Assembly: GCA_020403265.1 (NCBI GenBank)
Contig: JADBXZ010000014.1
Span: forward strand, 124,001-188,000
Direction: 5' to 3'
Source: Bacteroidota bacterium
GTDB lineage: Bacteria > Bacteroidota > Bacteroidia > B-17B0 > Aurantibacillaceae
Length of the DNA: 64,000 nucleotides
Shown here one piece after another: positions 28,622-39,023 of this stretch; the stretch's first letter is position 1; every line of letters starts with the position of its first letter. Made by a program: the position numbers and the translations under genes. The notes beneath the pieces are model-generated. The model ran no database searches. It was not told where the DNA came from and was given only the letters and a program-made list of their open reading frames with translations.

Positions 28622-30387
28622 TTTTCAAATTCAAATTTATAAGTTAAACCCGAGCTACTATCAAATTGAATATTTGCACCTAGCTGTTTAGATAATGATT
28701 TAATTAGTTTAAAGCCTAAAGATTTGTTACTTAAGGAATCTAAATTGAAATTAGAACCCTTACCATTATCCGAGATAACGAGTTTTAGTTTTTGATTGCC
28801 GGCTTTCAGTAAAATATTAATTTTTGGCTCCGGTTGATTTGAAAAGGCATGCTTAATTGCATTTGTAATAATTTCGTTAACCAACAAGCCGATTAAAATT
28901 GTTTTATCTACATGTATTTTAATTGGTTCTAATTCCAAATTAACTTTTAGTTTTCCTCCGGAATAAGATCTACAAATATCTTCAGCTAAAGCTTTTATAT
29001 AAAAATCTAAATCTACATTTTGAACATTATCTTGTTTAAACAGTTTGTCATGAAGATTTGCAATTGCAATGATTCGATTTTGGTTTTCTTGTAACAAAGA
29101 ATACAGTTCTTTGTTATCGAGACTTCGCATTTGTAACTCAATAATACTTGACAATAATTGTAAATTATTTTTAACGCGATGATGTACCTCATGAATTAAA
29201 AACTGTTTTTCATTTACTAATTTTTCGAGTTTACCATTTTTGCCTCTTAACAAAATAACAAAAACCAAAATGATAAGCGTAACTAGTATTGCAAAAAACA
29301 AAATAAGAAACAAATTTCTTTTTTCATTTTCCTGAAGCTTAATCGTAATTGCCTGTGCTTTTATTTCAGTGTCTTTTTTCTCTCCTTGATATTGTTCTTG
29401 TATTTTTGTTATTTTTAAATTAACCTCTTCTGAATTTAAACTGTCGTTAATTTGCTTATGAAGTTTATAGAACTCGAAAGCCTTATGATAATTACCACTT
29501 ATTGCGTGACTTTCAGATAAAGCAGCGTAACAAAAATCTAAAAGATAATCAGATTGAAGTTTTCTAGCTAAATTAAGTGCTTTTTCATTTTCTCTTAGTG
29601 CGAGGTTAATTTGTTTATTGGCTGTATAAGCTTCAGCAATATTTAATCGTGTCCTACAAGCACCGTCTAAATCATCAAAACGTTGGTAAATCGTTAACGC
29701 TTCATTAAAATTAGTGAAACAACTTGTAAATTTTTCTAATGATAACTCGCTCCTACCAATATTTAACAATAAGTCAGCTAACCTAATAGAATCTTTTACT
29801 TTCACAAACTCTGGTTTTGCAATAGAATAATAATACAAAGCACTATCATGCTGCTTTTGCTCCTCCTTCAGATAGCCATAATTTGCATAAGTACGAGCCA
29901 GTTGCAAACGATCGTTTCTCAACTTTCCATTTTTTATAGCAATTAAAAAATATAATTCGGCAGCTTTATACTTTTTAGCCTCCAAAAAAGCTGTACCCAA
30001 ATTATTTGCCATAAAAGCAGCTCTGGTAGCAAATCCATTCTTTTCTGCTAATTTTAATCCTGCAATAAATGTTCTGATAGATAATTCAAAATCACCTTTT
30101 GCTTTGTAGGCGTATCCAAGTAATGCATAAAATTGTAAACGTAAGTCAATACTGCCAAGTTGCTCACTTCTATCAATTGCTGCCCTCGACAAGCAAATAG
30201 CCAATTTACAATTCTCTTGAATTATGTTTTGAATTTTAGTAGTGTAACTTTTTAATTGAATTGTGTCTTTAGTTTCGAACTTGAAATTTTTAAAAATAGA
30301 GTCACAATCAGCAATTTGAGAAAAACTATTGCAAGCAAAAAACAAACAGAATAGAAAGGTAATTAAACTTATTTTCAAGCAACTCAA
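28618..30387 (-). CDS. TPR-containing sensor histidine kinase (HisKA_2 type)
   Basis: The 589-residue protein has a signal-like N-terminus (CLFFACNSFSQ) and tetratricopeptide repeats at about 60-340. One membrane helix (FLILFFAILVTLIILVFVILL) is followed by a HisKA_2 dimerisation domain with EVHHRVKNN (His402/403). The GHKL ATPase has NEIITNAIKHAF and DNGKGSN. The TPR part is probably periplasmic. The start codon is TTG; a second TTG at 30378 (MKISLITFLF) is an alternative. It lies 105 nt after the efflux outer-membrane gene. Confidence 0.88.
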   Translation of the reverse strand: MSCLKISLITFLFCLFFACNSFSQIADCDSIFKNFKFETKDTIQLKSYTTKIQNIIQENCKLAICLSRAAIDRSEQLGSIDLRLQFYALLGYAYKAKGDFELSIRTFIAGLKLAEKNGFATRAAFMANNLGTAFLEAKKYKAAELYFLIAIKNGKLRNDRLQLARTYANYGYLKEEQKQHDSALYYYSIAKPEFVKVKDSIRLADLLLNIGRSELSLEKFTSCFTNFNEALTIYQRFDDLDGACRTRLNIAEAYTANKQINLALRENEKALNLARKLQSDYLLDFCYAALSESHAISGNYHKAFEFYKLHKQINDSLNSEEVNLKITKIQEQYQGEKKDTEIKAQAITIKLQENEKRNLFLILFFAILVTLIILVFVILLRGKNGKLEKLVNEKQFLIHEVHHRVKNNLQLLSSIIELQMRSLDNKELYSLLQENQNRIIAIANLHDKLFKQDNVQNVDLDFYIKALAEDICRSYSGGKLKVNLELEPIKIHVDKTILIGLLVNEIITNAIKHAFSNQPEPKINILLKAGNQKLKLVISDNGKGSNFNLDSLSNKSLGFKLIKSLSKQLGANIQFDSSSGLTYKFEFEK

Positions 30388-30492
30388 AAATAATAATACT
30401 TTCTAGATTTACAAATTTCAACCTTATTAGTACAATTTTTAGTTTAGAAAATCCGTAAACATAATCACATAGATTTTACTTAGGAAATAAAA

Positions 30493-31929
30493 TCACTTCC
30501 ATCCACCGCCTAAAGATTTATAAAGTTGTACAATTGCAATGGTTTGTCTTTTATAAATTCCAATTAAATCAATTTGTGATTCCAATGCATTTTTTTGAAC
30601 TGTAATAACTTCAAGATAGTTGCATCTTCCTGCCTTAAAAAGTTCTTGCGAGCTAAGAATCGATTTTTTTAACACATCTACTTCTTCATTTTTTAAATTA
30701 AATGCTTCTCTTGTTTTGTTCAAATTATTCATGGAAACAAACACTTCTTTAAAAGCATTCACAACTGTTTTTTCGTAGTTTATATAAGCTGACTTTTGCT
30801 GTGCTTTTGTTAATAGCAAATCTGATTTAAGTTTTCTTCTATTTAACAATGGAGCAGCCAATCCTCCAATAGTGTTGTAAGCTAGAGATGCAGGAACGTC
30901 CAATAACAACAAAGCATTAAACGATTGTAAGCCAACAAATGCATTAATGTTGAAGGACGGATAAAAGGCCTTTTTCGCAAAAGCCAGGTTAGCATTATTA
31001 GCCAAAACTTCATACTCTGCTTGTTTGATATCCGGCCTATTATCTAATAACGCAGAAGGTACTCCAGTTTTTATCTCTAAATTTAATTGCGTATTGTAAA
31101 AGCTTGTATCTACGGGGACTTTATTTGGATACTGTCCGCATAAATAATTCAATTTAGCTTCGCATTCCAGCATTTGTTGTTCTACTTCTACTAGTATGGT
31201 TTTGGAATTTAATAATTGTGCTTTCATCAATTCAACTGCCAGTTGATTGGCTCTTCCAACATCTTTTTGTGTCAGCATTAACTCATAAGCATTCTCTTGT
31301 AATTTTATATTTTCCTTTAACACATTTACTTCTTTATCTAGAGCCAACAACTCAAAATATAGTGCAGCTATATCGGCTATTAAATTCGTAACAATTAAAT
31401 CCTTGCCATATTGAGATGCGATGAATTTAGATGCGGCCGATTCCTTTAAATTCTTCAACTTACCCCATAAATCTATTTCCCATGTTGATTGAAAACCTAC
31501 GTAGTAATCGGGCAAAGGATTAGGTATTACCTGATCAGATTTAATATTATCAGACAAATTTGTATCAAAATTACCTACACCATCCATAGTGTAATCACCA
31601 AACTTTCTTCTGCCTAAATTTACATTGGCATTAACATCGGGCAACCTTATACCTTTATTTAAAAGCACACCAGATCTTGACATTTCTATTTTTTGAAGAG
31701 CGTCTTTTAAATCAAAATTATTTTTTAGTGCCGTATCAATTAATTTTGATAAAGTCGGATTAAAAATAATTTCTTTCCATTTTGCCAACTCTTTGGTTAC
31801 AGTGTCGGATTGATTAATATATGACTTAGGTAAAGGTTTTTCTGTAACAACTTTAGTCTTTTTATTTACTTTACAACTAAATAACGATATCAACAGAATT
31901 AACTGAAAGAAATAGTTTAAAATTTTCAT
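30493..31929 (-). CDS. RND efflux outer-membrane factor (TolC/NodT family lipoprotein)
   Basis: The ATG at 31929 is preferred to the GTG at 31938 and gives 478 residues. A lipobox LFSC places acylation near Cys19. Two OEP repeats with long coiled helices follow (for example GVPSALLDNRPDIKQAEYEVL). It forms the outer-membrane channel of a tripartite pump. It sits 2 nt or so after the inner-membrane transporter stop in the same operon. Confidence 0.93.
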   Translation of the reverse strand: MKILNYFFQLILLISLFSCKVNKKTKVVTEKPLPKSYINQSDTVTKELAKWKEIIFNPTLSKLIDTALKNNFDLKDALQKIEMSRSGVLLNKGIRLPDVNANVNLGRRKFGDYTMDGVGNFDTNLSDNIKSDQVIPNPLPDYYVGFQSTWEIDLWGKLKNLKESAASKFIASQYGKDLIVTNLIADIAALYFELLALDKEVNVLKENIKLQENAYELMLTQKDVGRANQLAVELMKAQLLNSKTILVEVEQQMLECEAKLNYLCGQYPNKVPVDTSFYNTQLNLEIKTGVPSALLDNRPDIKQAEYEVLANNANLAFAKKAFYPSFNINAFVGLQSFNALLLLDVPASLAYNTIGGLAAPLLNRRKLKSDLLLTKAQQKSAYINYEKTVVNAFKEVFVSMNNLNKTREAFNLKNEEVDVLKKSILSSQELFKAGRCNYLEVITVQKNALESQIDLIGIYKRQTIAIVQLYKSLGGGWK

Positions 31930-31940
31930 ACTTTTCACTT

Positions 31941-34900
31941 CTACTTTGCTTTGCTTTTAGGTTTAAACAATACATATAAACCCGGAATGATAATGACTCC
32001 AAAAACAGTACCAATTAACATCCCTCCGGCAGAGGCTGTTCCGATAGTTCGGTTGCCGATTGCTCCGGCACCGTTAGCCAGCATCAAAGGAATTAATCCG
32101 GCAATGAAAGCAAATGAGGTCATTAAAATAGGTCTTAATCTTGCAGTTGAACCTTCTATTGCGGCATTATACGCAGACATTCCTTGCTTTTGTTTTAAAA
32201 CAGCGTATTCAATAATTAATATAGCATTTTTACCAAGCAAACCAATTAGCATTACCATGGCTACTTGTGCGTATATATTATTTTCTAAACCAAATAACCA
32301 AAGGAAAAACAAAGTTCCAAAAATTCCAACCGGCAAAGAAAGTAGCACCGGTAATGGTAAAATAAAACTTTCGTACTGTGCACATAAGAGTAAGTATACA
32401 AATACAACACATATTAAAAAAATAAATATGATTTGATTGCCGGATGCTATTTCCTCCTTCGTCATCCCAGACCATTCGTATGAAAAACCTTTTGGTAACT
32501 CTTTTAGAGCAACTTCCTTTATGGCATTGATGGCATCACCACTACTATAGCCCTTTTCAGGCTCACCATTGAGCATTGCTGCGGTGTACATATTAAATCT
32601 CGTTAATTGTTCAGGCCCATAAATTCGCTCAATTCTGCAAAATAAAGAGTAAGGCACCATTTCTCCGGATGTATTTTTAACCCTTAAAGCCAATACATCT
32701 TCTGGTAAAGCTCTGTATTTTGGGTCGGCCTGTATCATCACTTTATACATTTGACCAAATCGAATAAAATTGGTAGTATAATAACTCCCCAATAAATTTT
32801 GCAAGTTGCTCATTGCATTATCTACTGTGATACCCTTTTTAGCGGCAACGTCTTGATCTACATTGATGAGATATTGAGGAAATGTTGGATTAAAACTGGT
32901 GAATACATTCTTAATTTCTTTTCTACTCTCCAACGCCTTTATAAATTTTTGAGTCACCTCAAATGTTTGCTGCAAATTTCCTGAACCCGTTTTATCTAAT
33001 ACTCGTAACTCAAAGCCGCTGGCATTTCCAAAACCCGGAACAGCAGGTGGTGGAAAGAATTGAATTTCGGCACCTTTTATATTTTTTGTTTTATCTTCTA
33101 ATAATGCAATGATTTCGTTAGCTGTTTTCTTTCGATCCTTCCAGTTTTTTAAACTTATGGTGCTCATCCCAAAAGATGCACCAACGCCATCAGTCATAAT
33201 ACTAAATCCGGCCAAGGTTGAATTTCCTTCTATCTCAGGAATTGTTTTCACTACTTTATCAATTTCGTTCATTACAGCCTCAGTTCTTTCTAAAGTTGCT
33301 CCAACTGGCGTTGTTACATTTACATAAATTGTTCCCTGATCCTCTGTCGGAATAAATCCGGTAGGCAAAAATTTAGAAACACCCCAGGTAGCAAAACAGA
33401 AAATTAAAAGGGATCCAAAAACTAAAACACGTTTATTAATGAAACCTGAAAGAATGAATTGATACTTTTTTTCAACTTTATTATAGCCGTTATTAAACTT
33501 GATAAAAAATTTGGACAATAAATTAGTTTTTGTATCATGAGATGTGTGTTTAAGCATTAAGGCGCATAATGCAGGAGTTAAAGTAAGCGCATTAATACCT
33601 GAAATAACTATGGAAATAGCCATCGTCACCGAAAATTGTCTGTAAAATACGCCTACAGGGCCATCTAAAAACGCTACCGGAATAAACACAGCTGACATTA
33701 CAAGCGTAATGGCAACGATAGCACCACCAATTTCATCCATGGATTCTATCGTTGCAGTTTTGGCATCGATATGTTTCTCCTGCATTTTGGCGTGAACTGC
33801 CTCCACCACAACAATCGCATTATCGACGACAATAACAATTGCTAACACCAATGCAAATAACGTTAATAGATTGATAGAAAAACCAAATGCCGACATTAAT
33901 GCGAAAGTTCCTACTAAAGCCACAGGAACTGCTAAAATGGGAATTAAGGTTGACCTCCAATCTTGTAAAAAAAGAAAAACAACAATAGCCACAAGAATAA
34001 ACGCTTCAATTAATGTTTTTATAACTTCGTGCATAGAGGCATCTAGAAACTTAGAAACATCATAACTAAAGGTATAATCCATTCCAGGTGGAAAAGTAGT
34101 TTCTTTTAGGGATTGCATTTTTGCCTTTATATTTTTTATAACGTCACTGGCATTTGATCCCGGACGTTGTTTAAGCACAATTGCAGCCGATGGCTTACCA
34201 TTTTCTTTTGATAAAACATCGTAATCCAAAGACCCAAACTCAACATCTGCTACGTCACGTAACTTAAGCATTTCACCGGTTTCGGTTACTTTAATTACTA
34301 AATTTTCATATTGTTCTTTTTGGGTTAATTTACCGGTGTATCGTAAAACATATTGAAGTGATTGAGGATTTCTGCCTGAACTTTCTCCTATTTTGCCAGG
34401 AGCAGCTTCAATGTTTTGCGACTTTAATGCAGCAATAACATCTTCAGAAGAAATTTTGTAAACATCAAGTTTAGATGGCTTTAACCAGATCCGCATGGCA
34501 TATTCACGAGATCCCAAAATATCTGCATAACCTACACCATCTATCCTTTTAAGTTCTGCTAAAACATTAATATCAGCAAAATTATAAATAAATTTTTCGT
34601 CTAATGTTGTATCCGTACTAACCAAGTTAAGATACAACAACATGCTGTTTACCTCTTTTTCTGTTAATACACCTGCCTTAATAACTTCCTCCGGCAACTC
34701 ATTTAATACAGTTGCTACTCTATTTTGAACGTTAACGGCTGCGAGATCCGGATCAGTTCCAACTTTAAAGTAAATTTGAATAATACTTGTACCATCGTTA
34801 CCCGACACAGAATTCATATAAGCCATTCCCGGTACACCGTTTATAGCACGCTCTAATGGTGTAACAACAGCCTTGGCACAAACTTCCGCATTAGCGCCGG

Positions 34901-35048
34901 TATATTTGGTTGTTACAGAAACCGCAGGAGGGGCAATATCCGGATATTGTGTAACAGGTAATTGCAACATGGCAATTACGCCAAGTATTGTTATGAATAA
35001 TGAGATGACGAGAGATAAAATAGGTCTCTCAATAAACTTTTTAAACAT
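31941..35048 (-). CDS. RND efflux inner-membrane transporter (AcrB/HAE1 type)
   Basis: The 1035-residue protein has the two-fold RND layout: twelve membrane helices and two large periplasmic loops. The N-terminal FIERPILSLVISL stretch and the proton-relay region LALVLAIVIVVDNAIVVVEAV carry the paired aspartate/asparagine pattern. The multidrug-type HAE1 motif set fits better than the heavy-metal CzcA set. It overlaps the adaptor gene by 8 nt and is followed at once by the outer-membrane factor, giving a complete tripartite operon. Confidence 0.95.
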   Translation of the reverse strand: MFKKFIERPILSLVISLFITILGVIAMLQLPVTQYPDIAPPAVSVTTKYTGANAEVCAKAVVTPLERAINGVPGMAYMNSVSGNDGTSIIQIYFKVGTDPDLAAVNVQNRVATVLNELPEEVIKAGVLTEKEVNSMLLYLNLVSTDTTLDEKFIYNFADINVLAELKRIDGVGYADILGSREYAMRIWLKPSKLDVYKISSEDVIAALKSQNIEAAPGKIGESSGRNPQSLQYVLRYTGKLTQKEQYENLVIKVTETGEMLKLRDVADVEFGSLDYDVLSKENGKPSAAIVLKQRPGSNASDVIKNIKAKMQSLKETTFPPGMDYTFSYDVSKFLDASMHEVIKTLIEAFILVAIVVFLFLQDWRSTLIPILAVPVALVGTFALMSAFGFSINLLTLFALVLAIVIVVDNAIVVVEAVHAKMQEKHIDAKTATIESMDEIGGAIVAITLVMSAVFIPVAFLDGPVGVFYRQFSVTMAISIVISGINALTLTPALCALMLKHTSHDTKTNLLSKFFIKFNNGYNKVEKKYQFILSGFINKRVLVFGSLLIFCFATWGVSKFLPTGFIPTEDQGTIYVNVTTPVGATLERTEAVMNEIDKVVKTIPEIEGNSTLAGFSIMTDGVGASFGMSTISLKNWKDRKKTANEIIALLEDKTKNIKGAEIQFFPPPAVPGFGNASGFELRVLDKTGSGNLQQTFEVTQKFIKALESRKEIKNVFTSFNPTFPQYLINVDQDVAAKKGITVDNAMSNLQNLLGSYYTTNFIRFGQMYKVMIQADPKYRALPEDVLALRVKNTSGEMVPYSLFCRIERIYGPEQLTRFNMYTAAMLNGEPEKGYSSGDAINAIKEVALKELPKGFSYEWSGMTKEEIASGNQIIFIFLICVVFVYLLLCAQYESFILPLPVLLSLPVGIFGTLFFLWLFGLENNIYAQVAMVMLIGLLGKNAILIIEYAVLKQKQGMSAYNAAIEGSTARLRPILMTSFAFIAGLIPLMLANGAGAIGNRTIGTASAGGMLIGTVFGVIIIPGLYVLFKPKSKAK

Positions 35049-36177
35049 AACTATTTTTTAATTCTAAATCTTTCTTTAAATTATTTTTACCAGTAATTTG
35101 TGGTTGGATAACCATGTTCTCTTTAATGTTTTGAACACCATCAAGAACGATGGTTTCTCCAACACTTAATCCGTTTTTTAAAATAAAAAAATGTGGTAAG
35201 CGTGCTTGGCATTCAATTTTACGCATAACAGCCTTATTTTCTTTATTCACAACATAAACATACATTCTATCTTGTATTTCGAAGGTAGATTTTTGCGGTA
35301 CCAAGCAAACGTTGTCATATCGCTTATTTAACCTCACCTTTCCACTGGCACCATGTTTAATGAGTTTTTGAGGGTTAGGAAATTTTGCTCTGAATGCAAT
35401 ATTACCGGTATTTCCATCAATTGCACCTTCCATTGTTTCGATTACACCTTTGTATTCATGGGTAGAACCATCCGCTAGAATTAAACTTACGATTTTAGAA
35501 TTAGCGCTATCATTCTTTAAATTGCGTGCATATGTTAAATACTCCTTCTCCGACAAATCAAAATAGGCATAAACCGATTCGTTGTCAGCAATGGAAGTCA
35601 ATAAAGTTCCTTCACTAATTAAACTCCCGATTTTATGAGGAATTCTGTTAATTGTTCCATTAAAAGGCGCTCTTATTTCAGAATTTGACAACTTAATTTC
35701 CACATAAGATTGATGAGCTTGCGCCTCCTCCATCTTGGCTTTTTGAGCTTCCAACTTACTCTTCGCAAGTGACAACTCTGTTGACGATACTATTTTTTTA
35801 TCTGATAATTGTGTTACGTTTTTATATTCTAACTCAGCTGCATTTACTTCTGCAATAGCGCTTCGGTAAAGTGCCTTTGCTTTTGCCAACTCTTCAACAT
35901 ATTCCTTATTGTTGATGCTGAATAGCAGCTGACCTTTTGTAACTGTTGCGCCTTCGTCAACATGTATTTTATCTAAATATCCGTTAACTCTTGCCCTAAT
36001 TTCAACATTTTGGATGGCATGAATTTCCGACACATAATCAACTGTTGTGAATGTGTCTAATTGAGTGATGGTCGTCGTAGGAAATTTCTCAGTATCTTGT
36101 TCAACTGTATCTTTGTTTTTACAAGATTGTGTTATGGTTAAAAATAATAGAGTTGGAACTAATAAATACGTTTTCAT
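35041..36177 (-). CDS. RND efflux periplasmic adaptor lipoprotein
   Basis: The 378-residue membrane fusion protein has a lipobox ITQSC (Cys19). The barrel-sandwich half-motif VRARVNGYLDKIHVDEGATVTKG-like stretch is followed by a coiled hairpin (about 95-150), a second lipoyl half (IRAPFNGTINRI) and beta-barrel domains. It links the transporter to the outer-membrane factor. It is the first large gene of the efflux operon. Confidence 0.94.
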   Translation of the reverse strand: MKTYLLVPTLLFLTITQSCKNKDTVEQDTEKFPTTTITQLDTFTTVDYVSEIHAIQNVEIRARVNGYLDKIHVDEGATVTKGQLLFSINNKEYVEELAKAKALYRSAIAEVNAAELEYKNVTQLSDKKIVSSTELSLAKSKLEAQKAKMEEAQAHQSYVEIKLSNSEIRAPFNGTINRIPHKIGSLISEGTLLTSIADNESVYAYFDLSEKEYLTYARNLKNDSANSKIVSLILADGSTHEYKGVIETMEGAIDGNTGNIAFRAKFPNPQKLIKHGASGKVRLNKRYDNVCLVPQKSTFEIQDRMYVYVVNKENKAVMRKIECQARLPHFFILKNGLSVGETIVLDGVQNIKENMVIQPQITGKNNLKKDLELKNSYV

Positions 36178-36234
36178 TTGTAAAATTTAGATAAATAATA
36201 ATATAGAAATTGAACAGCTAAAGCTGTTAAAAGT

Positions 36235-36534
36235 TTATACCTCAGGAGGAGGAATAGGAACTCTTTGATGAAAGGAGCTCAGTAAGAAAGGAATTGAATT
36301 ATTTATAAAAATAGACTTACAAAATTTATTTAAGCGGAAAGTATTATTTTGAACAACAAATTCTATTAATTCGGTTTCATCTAATTCGTTTTCTGAAGAC
36401 CCTGTTTCTGCCTTTGCTGAAGACATTAACAGAAAAGTACTTTCTTCTTTAATTGAATTATAAAAATGATAAATAGTTTGAAAACTAATTAAATAGACTA
36501 CAAGCAGAATAATTATATTATTTTTATATTTCAA
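36235..36534 (-). CDS. Small membrane-anchored hypothetical protein ahead of the efflux operon
   Basis: The track ORF begins at a TTG at 36549, but that triplet lies inside a TATCTTTG promoter-like element. The next TTG, at 36534, gives MKYKNNIIILLVVYLISFQ, a good membrane anchor (99 residues). The rest is acidic, then ends QRVPIPPPEV. Small proteins with Pro-rich ends occur before efflux operons in this phylum, but no named family was identified. It ends about 57 nt before the adaptor gene. Confidence 0.45.
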   Translation of the reverse strand: MKYKNNIIILLVVYLISFQTIYHFYNSIKEESTFLLMSSAKAETGSSENELDETELIEFVVQNNTFRLNKFCKSIFINNSIPFLLSSFHQRVPIPPPEV

Positions 36535-36546
36535 AATCGTATGCGT

Positions 36547-36554
36547 CAAAGATA
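36547..36554 (-). promoter_or_regulatory. Candidate -7 element ahead of the efflux operon
   Basis: Read on the - strand this is TATCTTTG, matching TAnnTTTG, just upstream of the small ORF and the efflux operon. A spaced TTG box is not visible, so the assignment is tentative. Confidence 0.3.
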
Positions 36555-36661
36555 GAGGTTTAGAATAAGTAAAGCATAATTTGATTTATTTTTTAGATTT
36601 TTTTGGCAAGTCGTAAAGGATAAATCAAATTAACCTTAGTAGATATTGAAAATACCAATAA

Positions 36662-37576
36662 CTAGTAGAAGATTGACTTAAACAATATCGGCAGAAAAAT
36701 TGTCAACAAAGGTAACACACCAATGAAAGTATAAATGATAGCAAAGATCAGAAAACGAGATTTATAATTAGAGATGAAATCAGATTTAACTTCTAGTAAA
36801 TGATGCGCTAAATTACTTTGCTGTGATCTCACATTGTTAATATATTGATGATTATAGTTTTGTGTTCCGCAATAACAACAAATCTCTATCAATTGATTCT
36901 TAATTTCAATAGTGGCACCACAATTATTGCAGTTTTCATTATTAAGTTTAACGTAACTATTGTTTTCTGTTAATTCGGCAATCTCTTCATTGACCTCGAA
37001 AGGTAAAGTGTAGCAAGCGTAACAATTAATAATTAAAGAAAAATAAAAATATCCGATAAAATCATTTAATTCTTTAGCATTTTCGAATCCTGATAGATTA
37101 AAGTAAAGTTGCTTGGTAACATCTATTTTAATGAAAAAAAGTGTAATAATGAATATAATAAACAAGACAATTGGATGCCATCTAAAAAATAGTTTGTATC
37201 GGCTCAAAATATTCACAAACTTAATTTTAAACACATAGTTATTTATTATGCCTATGTATGACTTCAATTTCAATCTATATTCTAAAATTGCTTTATGATT
37301 AGCACTCAGAGAAAAACTTGTTTTACAATTGACACAATTTGATTGATTTGAATTTAACTCCAAAATACTTCCACAATTTTTACATTCAAGAGGTTCAATT
37401 GTTTCATTTTTATATTCAATTGTAAAGTTTATTAAATCCGCATGAATTTTTTTATTTTGCCTACTGATTCTACTCTTAAAAAGAATTAAATAGCAATAGA
37501 AGCCGTATAAAAGCAAAAACAAAAAAGTCAAAGTGCCATTAAATAACAAATAATAAAAACAGATTTCGGCTATCAT
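36662..37576 (-). CDS. Membrane protein with two zinc-ribbon motifs
   Basis: This is a 304-residue protein with no recognised family. A first membrane segment lies at about 6-32. A zinc ribbon CKNCG...CVNCKT follows at about 60-85, then two hydrophobic segments in the middle. A second ribbon CNNCG...CCYCGTQ lies at about 210-238, and two C-terminal hydrophobic segments follow. The paired CxxC ribbons suggest metal-stabilised cytoplasmic domains flanking a membrane domain. No catalytic motif was seen. Confidence 0.7.
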   Translation of the reverse strand: MIAEICFYYLLFNGTLTFLFLLLYGFYCYLILFKSRISRQNKKIHADLINFTIEYKNETIEPLECKNCGSILELNSNQSNCVNCKTSFSLSANHKAILEYRLKLKSYIGIINNYVFKIKFVNILSRYKLFFRWHPIVLFIIFIITLFFIKIDVTKQLYFNLSGFENAKELNDFIGYFYFSLIINCYACYTLPFEVNEEIAELTENNSYVKLNNENCNNCGATIEIKNQLIEICCYCGTQNYNHQYINNVRSQQSNLAHHLLEVKSDFISNYKSRFLIFAIIYTFIGVLPLLTIFLPILFKSIFY

Positions 37577-37704
37577 CTTAGTTCAAAATACAAATTTAGT
37601 CTATAATTAATTCACACCCATCTATGTAACATAAAAGCCATTCCAATTCACCCAAAAAATAGTAGCGTTCACCCAAAACAGTTTTTTACGGTTCACCAAT
37701 AAAG

Positions 37705-37712
37705 TAATTTTG
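37705..37712 (+). promoter_or_regulatory. Candidate -7 promoter element
   Basis: TAATTTTG matches TAnnTTTG 15 nt before the ATG of the 37728 gene. No clear TTG box at the right spacing, so support is partial. Confidence 0.3.
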
Positions 37713-37727
37713 TTTAAAATTTAAAAA

Positions 37728-39023
37728 ATGAAAAAAATTGCAATTTTAATATTAACTGGTATTTTGTACAAAACCACATTCGCACAAGTTGGGATACCAT
37801 ATCCCAATATAACACAATTCGACGCGTTCAAAAACAAAGAATTGGCATCATCACTCAAATACGCAGAAGAGCTCAAAGGAATTAAAATTAACTTTAATGA
37901 ATATAAGTTTACCGGTAAATCAGAAATTATTGGATTTAGAAGAGAAGAAACAAAAAACATAACTACTTTATGGCCAAACGATGGATGTTACGTTAGATAT
38001 TATTACGAGAGTTCAAAAATTCTTAATGGTATAAACTCAAAAATAGAAATAGTTGCAGAATTTAAAAGATCGTATTGCAAAGGAGAGAACTGCTACCTTG
38101 AAAATGAATGGAAGCCCTTTGTAGTTAATGTAATACCTTTTTATGAAGATGCTGGTCTAAATAAAAAAGAAGCCATGGATCTTGCATTAACCTGCATAAA
38201 ATCAAAGTTAGCGAAAGATACTTTGCTGGCAGATTATATTAAATTTGATAGTATAGTTGTGCCTGATGTTTGGGAAACTACAAAAGGAAATGTTTATAAA
38301 TACTCAAAAATTCACAGCCCTAACCATGTTGAATTCAGAGTAATGGTCTATGGCTCCAAAGCACATTTCCCAGCTGATAGAAGTTATAATGGCAAAGTGC
38401 TTGAAAACATTTATGATAATTACACTTACGTTTTAAAGAATTTAAATGGAAAATGGGAAGTTACTGGGAGCCTTGATCGTTTGAACATAGATAGAACAGG
38501 AAGTAATTATGGATTCTTTAGAGAACTACCAACCAAAAGATTTACACCTTACGCATTAACTTCATACGAGAGTATTAAAGGAACAACCAAAGAAGAGAGT
38601 TTAAGTACTGATAACACATTAAACAAGCTAAAAACAAGCAGTGAAAACTTTTTAAACTTTATTGTTACAAATACCGAAAGTTTATCAAAAGAAAAGCTGT
38701 CGACTTTTTTCGAATGGCAAGATAAAAGCAATGTTGAAAATATAAATAACGTTATTGAAAATTTAATTGAAAAGACCAAGGGTAACAATAATGGTAAAAT
38801 AAAATTCATAAAAATGGAAGCGCTTAATTTTAATGAATTTGAACCAAAAAGAAACGATTCAGGTAGTATTTATGAAACAGGAAGTTACACAGGTGAAATG
38901 CTGGTTAAAAATTATAATTTAGAAGGAAAAAAATTTAAAGAAACAGGCGAAGAAAAAATTAATATCAGCTTATCTTTAATAAAACTTGATAAGGAGTGGA
39001 AAATTATTTCCGTTAGTTATTAA
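37728..39023 (+). CDS. Hypothetical secreted protein
   Basis: The 431-residue protein has a signal peptide (MKKIAILILTGILYKTTFAQ). The mature part is mixed alpha/beta with a Cys pair (CKGENC) near residue 120 and a C-terminal segment ending IKLDKEWKIISVSY. No named family was recognised. It stands alone on the + strand between - strand genes. Confidence 0.7.
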   Translation: MKKIAILILTGILYKTTFAQVGIPYPNITQFDAFKNKELASSLKYAEELKGIKINFNEYKFTGKSEIIGFRREETKNITTLWPNDGCYVRYYYESSKILNGINSKIEIVAEFKRSYCKGENCYLENEWKPFVVNVIPFYEDAGLNKKEAMDLALTCIKSKLAKDTLLADYIKFDSIVVPDVWETTKGNVYKYSKIHSPNHVEFRVMVYGSKAHFPADRSYNGKVLENIYDNYTYVLKNLNGKWEVTGSLDRLNIDRTGSNYGFFRELPTKRFTPYALTSYESIKGTTKEESLSTDNTLNKLKTSSENFLNFIVTNTESLSKEKLSTFFEWQDKSNVENINNVIENLIEKTKGNNNGKIKFIKMEALNFNEFEPKRNDSGSIYETGSYTGEMLVKNYNLEGKKFKETGEEKINISLSLIKLDKEWKIISVSY

